64,000 bases of DNA from the NCBI RefSeq assembly GCF_017497985.1, contig NZ_JAGDFV010000015.1, forward strand, positions 1 through 64,000, in the 5' to 3' direction. The DNA comes from Meiothermus sp. CFH 77666. GTDB lineage: Bacteria; Deinococcota; Deinococci; Deinococcales; Thermaceae. The position numbers and the translations under genes are program-made. The stretch's first letter is position 1; each line of letters starts with the position of its first letter. The notes beneath the pieces were generated by a model. The model worked only from the letters and a program-made list of their open reading frames with translations. It was not told the origin of the DNA and ran no database searches. This document shows, in pieces, positions 1-9,372 of the stretch.

Positions 1-128
1 TAAACGCTACCAACCCCGTTCCCCGGCCATGGCTGCCCATCTCACTGACCGCATTTGGTCTATCTCTGACATCCTTCGCCATCAGGTCTTTCCATCCAGC
101 CACCGGTGATAATCTCAAATGACTACCT
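1..128 (+). mobile_element. right end of an insertion sequence, IS1-like (partial)
   Basis: The window opens inside an insertion sequence. An open frame at 2-109 gives the C-terminus of a transposase, and about 20 bp further the host gene on the other strand resumes. The terminus, read outward-in on the minus strand, begins GGTAGTCATTTGAGATTATC, close to base 128. The GGT start fits IS1-type ends, but the other end and any target duplication lie outside the window. Family assignment rests only on the transposase tail. Confidence 0.6.
2..109 (+). CDS. transposase, C-terminal fragment (cut by window start)
   Basis: The 35 visible residues contain RSPAMAAHLTDRIWS, which resembles the conserved C-terminal tail (RTPAMAAGLTDHIW) of IS1-like DDE transposases with an N-terminal helix-turn-helix. 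The catalytic domain lies upstream of the window. It ends at TGA 107-109, about 20 bp from the element's end, as expected for a transposase that nearly fills its IS. Completeness cannot be judged. Confidence 0.6.
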   Translation, partial: KRYQPRSPAMAAHLTDRIWSISDILRHQVFPSSHR

Positions 129-441
129 AGACTTGCCACCAATCAGCTTTGAAAAAGTGTTCTCGTAATATGTTATAAGCCGATTTTCGATTGACGTCCT
201 TAAACGGCGGTATTGTATCGGTCGGCCACTTGAAGTAATCCAGCCAGTATCTTGATACTAGGAATTCGACAAGCTGGGTATCCTGGTGTTTGTAATCTAG
301 ATAACTCGTATACCGCCACTTATCAAAAATTTCTAACTGAAGAACGCTCCAGAGGCGATTCTTGAGCTCATCATCCATAGATTCTCTTTGAAATGCCTTC
401 TGAAGTGGCCTAATGCCCTTGCGCTGTGAGAAAAGTGCCAT
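127..441 (-). pseudogene. AbiJ-type abortive infection protein, N-terminal domain only, truncated by the IS
   Basis: The 104-residue product starts MALFSQRKG and carries ESMDDELKNRLWSVL, the signature of the AbiJ N-terminal domain (AbiJ_NTD4) found at the front of anti-phage abortive-infection proteins. It runs to HFFKADWWQV and stops where family members continue with a YDFIEF-like segment. The stop codon (TAG, rc of 127-129) is built across the junction with the insertion sequence, so the effector half is missing. I chose ATG 441: a TAAAAT box lies 9 nt upstream and the next in-frame ATG (450) would abut it. GC content is visibly lower than in neighbouring genes, suggesting horizontal origin. 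Probably non-functional. Confidence 0.75.
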
Positions 442-471
442 GTGCAACATATTTTACTTCAAGGGAAGGTT

Positions 472-1341
472 CTATCGCCGCACCACCATCGCCACCCCCA
501 CCGCCGCAAGCCCCATGCCCAGCAGGGCCCATCCCCCCAGCCGCTCGCCAAACAAAAAGTAGGCTTCCAGCGCGGTAGCGGGCGGCACCAGGTAGAACAG
601 GCTGGCCACCGTGCTGGCCGAGTTGTGGCGGATCAGGTACATCAGGAGCAAAATGGCCCCAATCGAGAGCACCAGCACCAGCCAGGCCATGGCCAGGGTG
701 AACTGAAGCGTCCACTGGATGTGCATGGTCTCGCGGAACAGCAGGCTCATTACAAAAAGCCCCGCCGAGGCCGCGATGTACTGCACCACCGTCCCGCCCA
801 CCAGGGGCATCTGCACCGCAAAGCGCTTCTGGTAGAGGGTACCCAGGGTGGTCGAGAGCAAGGCCAGCACAATGGCCACAAAGGCCGAGGGCTCTATGGA
901 GAGCAGGTGGGCCGAGAGGGCTTTCTCCCCCACCACCAGCCCCACCCCCACAAAGCCCAGTAGCAGCCCGGCCCACTGCACCCCGCTCACCCGCTCACGC
1001 AGCAAAAACTGCGCCAGAACGGCGGTCAGGATGGGCTGCAAGCCCACAATCAGCGCCGCCAGGCCCGCCGGGAGGCCCCCCCTGATGGCAAAGAACACCC
1101 CGCCCAGGTAGCCCGCGTGCAGCAAAAGCCCCGAGACGCCAATGTGCAGGTTCAGCACCCAGCCACGGGGCCAGGGGGAGCGCAGCACAGCAGCCAGGGC
1201 CGTCAGGAGCCCCACCACGATGACCATCCGCACCCACAAAAAGGTGAAGGGCTCGGCGTAGGGCAGGCCCAGCTTGGCGCCCACAAAGCCGGTGCTCCAC
1301 AGGAGCACAAACAGGATGGGGGCCAGGGTTGCGAGCCGCAC
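472..1341 (-). CDS. EamA/DMT-superfamily permease
   Basis: Integral membrane protein of 289 residues with about ten hydrophobic helices in two EamA repeats. It opens LATLAPILFVLLWSTGFVGAKLGL, typical of RhaT/EamA drug-metabolite exporters. The start is a GTG (1341-1339) two bases after the azlD stop, giving tight coupling; earlier in-frame starts would overlap most of azlD. It is last in the run dehydratase-azlC-azlD-eamA, so export of an amino acid or related metabolite is a reasonable guess. The substrate cannot be read from sequence. Confidence 0.85.
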   Translation of the reverse strand: MRLATLAPILFVLLWSTGFVGAKLGLPYAEPFTFLWVRMVIVVGLLTALAAVLRSPWPRGWVLNLHIGVSGLLLHAGYLGGVFFAIRGGLPAGLAALIVGLQPILTAVLAQFLLRERVSGVQWAGLLLGFVGVGLVVGEKALSAHLLSIEPSAFVAIVLALLSTTLGTLYQKRFAVQMPLVGGTVVQYIAASAGLFVMSLLFRETMHIQWTLQFTLAMAWLVLVLSIGAILLLMYLIRHNSASTVASLFYLVPPATALEAYFLFGERLGGWALLGMGLAAVGVAMVVRR

Positions 1342-1342
1342 C

Positions 1343-1669
1343 CTAAACCCCCATCCATTGCAAGAGCCACAGCGCCCCCATCCCCACCACCAGCGTGAAC
1401 AGGATGTTGCGGAAGCGCCAGGCCACCAGGGCCGCAATCATGCCCGCTAGCAAGCGCTCGTTGTCCAGCCCAATAGCCCACTGGCCGCCGGGGGCCAGCA
1501 GGGCCGGAAACACCAGGCCGGCCAGGGTAGCGGCGGGCACATAGCGCAGGGCCTGTTGCAGATTGGGGGGTAGCTGGAAGCGCTCCAGCATCACCAGGGG
1601 CACGTAGCGCAGCGCAAAGGCAATCAGGGTCATGCCCAGCAGGGTGATCCAGCGCTCGAGGTCACCCAT
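1343..1669 (-). CDS. azlD: AzlD family branched-chain amino acid exporter, small subunit
   Basis: Small membrane protein of 108 residues with four predicted helices and the AzlD hallmark FALRYVPLVML near the N-terminus. With AzlC it forms the AzlCD/BrnFE-type exporter of branched-chain amino acids in the inner membrane. The ATG at 1669-1667 overlaps the azlC stop by 8 bp, so translation is probably coupled. The length matches the family (about 100-110). Confidence 0.9.
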   Translation of the reverse strand: MGDLERWITLLGMTLIAFALRYVPLVMLERFQLPPNLQQALRYVPAATLAGLVFPALLAPGGQWAIGLDNERLLAGMIAALVAWRFRNILFTLVVGMGALWLLQWMGV

Positions 1670-2378
1670 CCCGGCCCCCGCTGTTCTGCCGGTTCTCCAG
1701 CCACACCCCCGCCCAGATGCCCACAATGGCCCCAATAAAGAGCCCCGAGCGGTAGGGCAGGCCGATCAGGGCCGTAGAGACCAGCCCCCCCACCAGGGCG
1801 GCGGCCAGGCTGGGGCGGTTCTGCACTGCCGGCACCAGCAGCACCAGAAAACACAGCGGCACCGCGAAGTCCAGCGCCCAGGCTTCGGGCAGACGCGCCC
1901 CCAGCAGCGCTCCCAGGTAGGTAGCGACCACCCAGTTCAGCCACAACACCGCGCCAATCCCCAGATAAAACCAGGGCGTGAGGCGCGGGCCCAGCACCCC
2001 GTACTGGCCCAGGGCCAGGGCGAAGTTCTGATCCACCATCAAAAAAGCGGCCAGCCATTTCATGCGCCCAGACAGGGTTTCCAGGGGCCGGGCCAGGGCG
2101 CTGCTGTACATGATGTAGCGCAGGTTCACCACCAGGGTGGCCAGCCACACGAAGAAGATGGAGGCCCCTGCCCCCATTAGTTGCAGGGCCACCAGCTGGG
2201 CCGCCCCGGCGAAGACCAGCCCCGACATCAGGGTGACTTCGGCTGTGCTCAGGCCCGCCTTGATACCTGCGATGCCGGTGACCAGCCCAAAGGGCACGAT
2301 GCCCACCGCAATGGGCAGCGAGATCAGCACCCCCCGACCAAAAGCCGCCTGGGGCGAAGAAGGGGGGCTCATAGCCAT
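1662..2378 (-). CDS. azlC: AzlC family branched-chain amino acid exporter, large subunit
   Basis: Membrane protein of about 238 residues with roughly six to seven helices and the AzlC features SLPIAVGIVPFGLVTGIAG and VDQNFALAL. It is the large partner of AzlD. Two in-frame ATGs exist (2378 and 2372); the second forms an ATGA overlap with the stop of the upstream dehydratase gene and is equally likely. The link with a threonine-type dehydratase, which feeds isoleucine synthesis, supports a role in branched-chain amino acid overflow. Confidence 0.9.
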   Translation of the reverse strand: MAMSPPSSPQAAFGRGVLISLPIAVGIVPFGLVTGIAGIKAGLSTAEVTLMSGLVFAGAAQLVALQLMGAGASIFFVWLATLVVNLRYIMYSSALARPLETLSGRMKWLAAFLMVDQNFALALGQYGVLGPRLTPWFYLGIGAVLWLNWVVATYLGALLGARLPEAWALDFAVPLCFLVLLVPAVQNRPSLAAALVGGLVSTALIGLPYRSGLFIGAIVGIWAGVWLENRQNSGGRDG

Positions 2379-3325
2379 GCGTTCATCTGCTCCTCGGTCA
2401 GGTTGCCGCCACAGAGTATCGTGGCCACCCGTTTATGGGCGAAAAAGGCTGGGTACTGGTGGATGGCCGCCAGCCCCGCAGCCCCGGAGGGCTCCAGAAC
2501 CAGCCCCAGGTGCCGATGGGCCAGTTGCATGGCCTCGAGCATGGCCGCATCCTCCACCAAGAGCATCTCGTCCACCAGGCCCTGCAAGTCCTCTAACGCT
2601 TCGGGGATGGGAACGCGCACCCCGATGCCATCGGCAATGGTCTGGATGCGCTCGTGCACCACCCTGGAACCCGAACGCCAGGACTGCTCCATAGCGGGGG
2701 CGCCTTTGGCCACCGCAGCGATGATTTGAACGCCTTTATCCTGGGCCTTGATCCAGCGGGCCACACCCCCCAGCAAGGCCCCGTTGCCCAGCGGAACCAC
2801 CACTGCCTCCAGGGGCTTGGGGTAGGTCAGCAGTTCTACCGCAATGGAGCCTGCACCCTCGGAAATTTCGGGTTCTTTGCCATCCTCCACCATCCAGGCG
2901 CCCGCTTCGTCGGCGTACCTTTTGGCTTCGAGCTTCGCCGCATCGAAGTCCTCTCCGAAGAGCCGCACCTCCGCCCCCAGTGCCCGCATCCGCGCAACCT
3001 TGAGCGGGTTGGCGTTGACCGAGGCATAAACCACCAGGGGCAGCCCGTGCTTGCGGCAGGCGTAGGCCATGGCCTGCCCAAAGTTGCCCGCGCTGGCGCA
3101 GACCATCGGGCGCGCCTGGCCCCGCTTGAGGGCTTTTTGCACAAAGTAGTCGGCCCCGCGCCCCTTGAAGCTGCGGATGGGGTTCAGGGTCTCGACCTTG
3201 ACCCGTAGCTCGCAGCCTAGCCGCTCACCTAAGGGCTCACTTTCAAACTGCGGTGAGTGCAGAAAGGCCGGATCAACAATGCGGCTGGCCTCCAGGATGT
3301 GCTCGAGTTGCAGTCGGTGGGACAT
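2369..3325 (-). CDS. PLP-dependent threonine/serine dehydratase family protein
   Basis: A fold-type II PLP enzyme of 318 residues. SFKGRGA contains the probable cofactor lysine (K54), ASAGNFGQ is the substrate loop, and GNGALLGG is the phosphate-binding glycine loop. The family deaminates threonine or serine to the 2-oxo acid and ammonia. It lacks the C-terminal ACT regulatory domain of biosynthetic IlvA, so it is a short catabolic-type or related lyase; ring-opening or racemase activity is not excluded. Start ATG 3325 was chosen because the family begins a few residues before this point. It heads the azlCD operon, with a 4-nt overlap to azlC. Confidence 0.85.
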   Translation of the reverse strand: MSHRLQLEHILEASRIVDPAFLHSPQFESEPLGERLGCELRVKVETLNPIRSFKGRGADYFVQKALKRGQARPMVCASAGNFGQAMAYACRKHGLPLVVYASVNANPLKVARMRALGAEVRLFGEDFDAAKLEAKRYADEAGAWMVEDGKEPEISEGAGSIAVELLTYPKPLEAVVVPLGNGALLGGVARWIKAQDKGVQIIAAVAKGAPAMEQSWRSGSRVVHERIQTIADGIGVRVPIPEALEDLQGLVDEMLLVEDAAMLEAMQLAHRHLGLVLEPSGAAGLAAIHQYPAFFAHKRVATILCGGNLTEEQMNAWL

Positions 3326-3507
3326 GAGGTGGACTTTCAGAGAACCCGGCCTGACCCGCGGGGCGAGGCCGTTCGGTGCAACGGTTGTATCATGGGCCTT
3401 GTCCGCTTGTAAACCTGAGCGGTTACCACACATACCCGGTAGGGCAGTTTTGCCACAGCCCAACGCACCACGTGCCTCGTAATGGTTGAAACAGCCACCC
3501 AAGCGCC

Positions 3508-3536
3508 TTGCAGTTTGTCCCCGCGGCCCGTAGCAT
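3508..3536 (+). promoter_or_regulatory. leaderless promoter of the methyltransferase gene
   Basis: A -35 TTGCAG (3508-3513), a 17-bp spacer and a -10 TAGCAT (3531-3536) stand 7 nt before ATG 3544. Transcription would begin at or next to the A of the start codon and no Shine-Dalgarno sequence is present, so the mRNA should be leaderless. This fixes the start at 3544 rather than an upstream in-frame codon. Confidence 0.7.
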
Positions 3537-3543
3537 TCGGGCC

Positions 3544-5223
3544 ATGAAGCTGGCCCTGCTCCCGGACAACCCCCGCGGGGAAGCCGCCAAGGCTATGGGC
3601 GCTTACTACACCGATGCCGCCGTGGCGCTGTTTCTGGTGCGCTGGGCTCTGCGCGCACCGCACGAAACCGCTGCCGACCCGGCCTTTGGCGGTGGGGTGT
3701 TTCTGGCCGCCGCCAGCGAGCACCTGCAACGTCTGGGCGGCCATCCAGGGCAACAGATTTATGGGGTGGAAATAGACCCGGCGGTGCGCCGGCGCACGGC
3801 AGCCGTCCTGGAAGCTCATTTTTCCATCCCGGCACAACACCTTTTCTGCGCGGACTTTTTCGAGCTGAAGCCGCCAGACTTGAGGGTTGATTGCATGCTC
3901 GGTAATCCCCCCTTCATCCGCTACCAGCGCTTTAGCGGCACCGCGCGCGAGAAGGCCCTCCGGCGGGCCGCCGAGCAGGGGGTAGAGCTCAGCAAGCTGG
4001 CCGGTTCGTGGGCCGCCTTTGTGGTGCATGCAGCGGCCTTTCTCAAGCCCGGCGGACGGCTCGGCATGGTCGTTCCAGCCGAGCTGGGCCATGCCGCTTA
4101 CGCCCGGCCCGTACTGGAATATCTGGCCGAGTTTTTCAAGCAGGTCTCGCTCATTACCTTCCGCGAAAAACTTTTTCCCCACTTGAGCCAGGATGTGCTG
4201 CTGCTGCTGGCCGAGGGTTGGCAAGAACGGGCTGAGTCTGTCGATCATGTTGCCTTACTTGACCTGCAAAGCGCTGCCGATCTGGAAACGCTCCAACTGC
4301 CTTACGCAAGCAAGGCAGCGCTCGAGGTCTTTTCCCTCATCTCCGGACGCGAGCGGCTGCCCCTGTACTGGATTCCCCCCGCAGCCCGCGAACTCTACCG
4401 GGGCCTGCGCGACGCTCCCCAGACCTTCCGCCTGGGCCAGCTCGCCGACGTAGGCATTGGCTACGTGACCGGCAACAACGACTTCTTTCACCTGAGCCCG
4501 GCACAGGCGGAGCAGTGGAATATCCCTCAAGCGTTCCTCAAGCCCGCAGTGCGGCGCGGAGGTGCCTTGAGGGGTTTGCGTTTTACCAAGGCCGACTGGA
4601 GCAGGGCGGTACAAATAGGCGAAGCGGGGTTTTTGCTGCATATCCCACCCGAGGCTGAGCTACCCCCAGGGGTGCGACTTTATCTCCAACAAGGCCAGAT
4701 AAACCGCGTTCACCAAGCGTACAAATGCCGGGTGCGCCAGCCCTGGTACAGCGTGCCCCACGTCCACCGGCCCGATGCCTTCCTCACCTACATGAGCGGC
4801 CACACGCCGCACCTGGTGGCCAACGAGGCTGGCGCCGTGGCCCCCAACAGCCTGCACATTTTGAGGCTCAAGGCGACCGCTCCACTGAGCGCCAAAGCCC
4901 TGGCGGCCTTGTGGCAGACCTCGCTCACGCGCCTGAGTGTGGAGCTCGAGGGCCACGCCATGGGCGGGGGGATGCTCAAACTGGAGCCGGGGGAGGCCGC
5001 GCGGGCGGTGCTGGCAAGTCCAACCGATATCTCAGGGCTCGAGGCTTTGGCCGACGAGCTGGACAGCCTTCTGAAAAAAGGCCGAGCCGAACAGGCCCAG
5101 GCGCTGGCCGACCAGGTGATCTTGCTCGAGGGCCTGGGGCTGACCCAACAGGAAGTGACCTCCCTGTCAGGGGCCAGCCAGTACCTGCGGCTGCGCCGCC
5201 AGCGCAAACTAGCGGGTCTCTAG
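3544..5223 (+). CDS. N6-adenine DNA methyltransferase, Eco57I/TaqI-like (orphan)
   Basis: SAM-dependent DNA methyltransferase of 559 residues. It begins with a GAYYTD segment, then the SAM-binding motif I DPAFGGGVFLAAA, an acidic YGVEIDP, and motif IV NPPF, which together mark gamma-class adenine-N6 enzymes. The C-terminal half (about 300-559) should be the target-recognition domain, including an NSLHILRLK/HAMGGGMLKLEP region seen in TaqI-like enzymes. No restriction endonuclease is adjacent, so it is an orphan methylase or a solitary modification protein; a bifunctional enzyme is unlikely because no nuclease motif is visible at the N-terminus. Its last 15 bp overlap the convergent hydrolase gene. 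Confidence 0.85.
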   Translation: MKLALLPDNPRGEAAKAMGAYYTDAAVALFLVRWALRAPHETAADPAFGGGVFLAAASEHLQRLGGHPGQQIYGVEIDPAVRRRTAAVLEAHFSIPAQHLFCADFFELKPPDLRVDCMLGNPPFIRYQRFSGTAREKALRRAAEQGVELSKLAGSWAAFVVHAAAFLKPGGRLGMVVPAELGHAAYARPVLEYLAEFFKQVSLITFREKLFPHLSQDVLLLLAEGWQERAESVDHVALLDLQSAADLETLQLPYASKAALEVFSLISGRERLPLYWIPPAARELYRGLRDAPQTFRLGQLADVGIGYVTGNNDFFHLSPAQAEQWNIPQAFLKPAVRRGGALRGLRFTKADWSRAVQIGEAGFLLHIPPEAELPPGVRLYLQQGQINRVHQAYKCRVRQPWYSVPHVHRPDAFLTYMSGHTPHLVANEAGAVAPNSLHILRLKATAPLSAKALAALWQTSLTRLSVELEGHAMGGGMLKLEPGEAARAVLASPTDISGLEALADELDSLLKKGRAEQAQALADQVILLEGLGLTQQEVTSLSGASQYLRLRRQRKLAGL

Positions 5224-6348
5224 CTTCACGCCCACGGTGGTGCGCGGCTTGAAACCGGGCAGGCCAGGGCTCAAAAAAGCGCCTGCCTCGCGGTTATTCT
5301 GCAGGTAGCACAGGAAAAACGCGCTGGCAAAATGCCGGGCCAGGTCGTGGGAGCGCTCCTGATCCCACACCGGCTCCCAGCAACGCCAGTAGTCCTCTTC
5401 CCTGCTGCGCACCTCGGGGGGGCACTCCACAAAGGGGTTGTGCTGGGCCGCCGCCAGGGTCAGCAGGTACTTGTCCGCCGAGCCTGCCTGGCGGAAGTAT
5501 TCCAGACCGTCGCGCCGGTAGGTGGCCACGTCGTCGGCCTCGCCCACCGCTACAAACAGGGGCAGCTTGAAGCTCGCCAGCGAGCGGGCCCCAATCCAGG
5601 GCTGGCCGTAGGGAGCCATGGCAAAAACCGCCTTGATGCGCGGGTCGGGCTTGACCATATTCAAGCCACGTTGGGCCTCCAGTTGGGCAAAAAAAGGCAG
5701 GGCAAAACAGGGCCCCTCGTTGTTGCTGCGGCAGTATTCGCTCAAGGCGTTTCCATCGAGGCCCGCGCCCGCCGCATTAATCACCGAGTATCCCCCATAG
5801 CTGTAACCCAGCAAGCCCACCCTGCTGGCATCTGCGCTGGGCATCTGCTTGGCCACCTCGCCAATGGCAAACAGAATATCCAGCGGCCTGTCCACAATGC
5901 TGGTGAGGTAGTTCTGCTGGGTAAGGGTCTGGTAGGTCGAGCCGGGGTGCTCGAGGGCCGCCACCACGAAGCCCCGGCTGGCCAGGTGTTCGTTCAGGTA
6001 GGCAAACTGAAAACGGGTGCCGGGCTGTCCATGCGAGGCCACAATCAGGGGAAACCGGCCGTTCGCAGGCGCAGCATCCCGGTTCGCCTGTCCAGCAATC
6101 CGAACCCTGGTCTGCCCTATCACGCTTTCGTACACGAGGCTCTGCTGGGTTCCGCTGGTGGGATACCAGACCTCGGCCGTGATGGCTCGGTTCTGGCGCC
6201 TGGCATCGGTCAACTGCAGGGTCTTGACCCCCACCACCCAACTGCCCCGCAGTGCCAGAGGAGGGGCGTCCGGACGTTTCATCGTTGCTCCTTGGGCCAT
6301 GACCCCGCTCAAGATCAGCATCAGCAGGGCTGTAAAGATTTTTCGCAT
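5209..6348 (-). CDS. exported alpha/beta hydrolase (dienelactone hydrolase/PAF-acetylhydrolase-like)
   Basis: Protein of 379 residues with a cleavable signal peptide (about 1-20, IFTALLMLILSGVMAQG), so it acts outside the cytoplasm. The hydrolase core has SHGQPGT (oxyanion loop) and the nucleophile elbow GYSYGG; an acid and a C-terminal His (AAAQHNPF) complete the expected triad. The family cleaves esters or lactones, but the substrate is unknown. It overlaps the 3' end of the methyltransferase gene convergently. Confidence 0.8.
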   Translation of the reverse strand: MRKIFTALLMLILSGVMAQGATMKRPDAPPLALRGSWVVGVKTLQLTDARRQNRAITAEVWYPTSGTQQSLVYESVIGQTRVRIAGQANRDAAPANGRFPLIVASHGQPGTRFQFAYLNEHLASRGFVVAALEHPGSTYQTLTQQNYLTSIVDRPLDILFAIGEVAKQMPSADASRVGLLGYSYGGYSVINAAGAGLDGNALSEYCRSNNEGPCFALPFFAQLEAQRGLNMVKPDPRIKAVFAMAPYGQPWIGARSLASFKLPLFVAVGEADDVATYRRDGLEYFRQAGSADKYLLTLAAAQHNPFVECPPEVRSREEDYWRCWEPVWDQERSHDLARHFASAFFLCYLQNNREAGAFLSPGLPGFKPRTTVGVKLETR

Positions 6349-6381
6349 GCGTCCCCTCGAGCCGGTTTATCTGGATGCAAT

Positions 6382-6405
6382 AGAGGCCCCTAGGAGAGGG
6401 CCTCT
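6382..6405. terminator. hairpin between pyk and the hydrolase gene
   Basis: A perfect 8-bp inverted repeat, AGAGGCCC and GGGCCTCT, encloses an 8-nt loop just downstream of the pyk stop codon (minus-strand direction). No U-tract follows, so it would be a non-canonical terminator, or a processing or stability hairpin. Confidence 0.5.
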
Positions 6406-6421
6406 CTGATCGCAGTTCGCT

Positions 6422-7846
6422 TCAGCTCACCCGCTCTACCCGGATCATGTTGGTGGTGCCGCGCACCCCGAAAGGCACCCCGGCTGCAATCACCACATAC
6501 TCGCCCACCTCGGCCAGACCGGTTTCCTTGGCCTTGGCCACGGCAATCTCCACCATATCGTCGGTGTCCTTGGGGTCGGGGGCCAGCAGGGGGAGTACGT
6601 CCGAGACCAGGGCGAGCTGGTTGCGCACGTGGGGGTTGGGCGTCAGGGCCAGGATGGGCACCGGCGGGCGCGTACGCGCCACCCGGCGGGCCGCGCCACC
6701 GGTGGCGGTAAACACCACCACCGCCTTGGCCCCGGTGGACTCCACCACATCGTCCACCGCCCGGGCAATGGCATCCTGTACCGTGCGGTTGGCCGGGGGG
6801 CGCAGGGCGTTGAGACGGTCTTTGTACTCCTGGGTGGCCTCAATGGTCTTGGCCACCCGGCTCATGAACGAGACCGCCTCAACCGGGTACTGCCCTGCGG
6901 CAGTCTCGGCCGAGAGCATGATGGCATCGGTGCCGTCGAAGATGGCATTGGCCACGTCCGAGGCCTCGGCCCGGGTGGGGCTGGGGTTCTTGATCATGGA
7001 CTCGAGCATCTGCGTAGCGGTAATCACCGCCTTGCCGGCCTGCACGGCCTTGAGGATGATGCGCTTCTGCACCGCCGGCACCTCCTCCAGGGGCATCTCC
7101 ACCCCCAGGTCGCCCCGGGCCACCATGATGCCGTCGGCCTCTTCCAGAATCTCGTCGAAGCGGGCCACCGCGCTGGGTTTTTCGATCTTGGCCATCAGCC
7201 GGGCCCGGGAGTTGTGGCGGCTCAGGTAGTGCCGGGCCAAGAGCAGGTCGTCGCGGCTGCGCACAAAGCTAATGGCCACCCAGTCCACATCCAGCTCGGC
7301 CCCCAGGGTGATGTCGTCGATGTCTTTGTCGGTCAGGGCCGGTATCGAGAGGTCGGCGCCGGGGATGTTGATGCCCTTGTTGTTGGAAAGCCGCCCGCCA
7401 ATCAGTACGGTGGTGTGAATGTCGTTGAGGCGCACTTCATCCACCCGCAGGCGGATGTTCCCATCGTCCAGCAGCAGCACCTGCCCCGGCTCCACGTCGT
7501 TGGGCAGACCCCGGTAGGTGGTGGAGACCCGGGTCTCGTCCCCCTCCACCGGCTCAGCGGTGATGATGAACTTCTGCCCGGCCTGGAGCTCCACCGCGCC
7601 CTCGCGGAAGCGCCCGCAGCGAATCTTGGGGCCCTGCAGGTCTTGCAGGATGGCCACCGTACGACCCAGGGCGCTCGAGGCCTCGCGGATCATCTGCACC
7701 GACTGCCGGTGGTCATCGGGCATCCCGTGGGAGAAGTTGAGGCGGAAGACATCCACCCCGGCCTCGATCAGGGCCCGGATCATCTCGGGGCTGCGTGAGG
7801 CGGGCCCCAGGGTGGCGACGATTTTGGTTCGTTTTGGAAGTCCCAT
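6422..7846 (-). CDS. pyk: pyruvate kinase
   Basis: Glycolytic enzyme of 474 residues that makes pyruvate and ATP from phosphoenolpyruvate and ADP. Visible are the N-terminal TKIVATLGPASRS, the B-domain insertion, and the signature MAKIEKPSAV...GIMVARGDLGVEMP with the catalytic lysine and metal-binding residues. The C-terminal regulatory domain is present, so length is normal. The start MGLPKRTK was preferred over an ATG 21 bp upstream, which lies inside a 7-bp tandem repeat. It follows eno in the same direction, about 70 bp away, as in Thermus. Confidence 0.97.
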   Translation of the reverse strand: MGLPKRTKIVATLGPASRSPEMIRALIEAGVDVFRLNFSHGMPDDHRQSVQMIREASSALGRTVAILQDLQGPKIRCGRFREGAVELQAGQKFIITAEPVEGDETRVSTTYRGLPNDVEPGQVLLLDDGNIRLRVDEVRLNDIHTTVLIGGRLSNNKGINIPGADLSIPALTDKDIDDITLGAELDVDWVAISFVRSRDDLLLARHYLSRHNSRARLMAKIEKPSAVARFDEILEEADGIMVARGDLGVEMPLEEVPAVQKRIILKAVQAGKAVITATQMLESMIKNPSPTRAEASDVANAIFDGTDAIMLSAETAAGQYPVEAVSFMSRVAKTIEATQEYKDRLNALRPPANRTVQDAIARAVDDVVESTGAKAVVVFTATGGAARRVARTRPPVPILALTPNPHVRNQLALVSDVLPLLAPDPKDTDDMVEIAVAKAKETGLAEVGEYVVIAAGVPFGVRGTTNMIRVERVS

Positions 7847-7853
7847 ATTTCTG

Positions 7854-7888
7854 GTCTCAGGTCGCAAGTCTCAGGTCTCAGGCCATTG
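7854..7888. repeat. period-7 tandem repeat (GTCTCAG type) upstream of pyk
   Basis: Consecutive heptamers GTCTCAG, GTCGCAA, GTCTCAG, GTCTCAG and a decayed GCCATTG occupy the gap between eno and pyk. It is one of five arrays in this window with a 7-bp period but different unit sequences, like the short tandemly repeated repetitive sequences of cyanobacteria. Confidence 0.75.
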
Positions 7889-7914
7889 ATTGTCCCGATC
7901 CGTGACCCGCAACA

Positions 7915-9264
<1,350 letters not shown>

Positions 9265-9372
9265 TTAACCAGGAAGCGATAGGGGGTTTAGGTTATCCAC
9301 CCCATCTAGGCTGGATAGAAGGGTGATTCTCGACGCTCCGTGGGGACAGACTCACCTACGATCCATACAGCC

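Noticed and set aside
9293-9301. TTATCCACC as an extra DnaA box between eno and dnaN
   Set aside because: Single site with one mismatch, 1.4 kb from the cluster; not enough to call.
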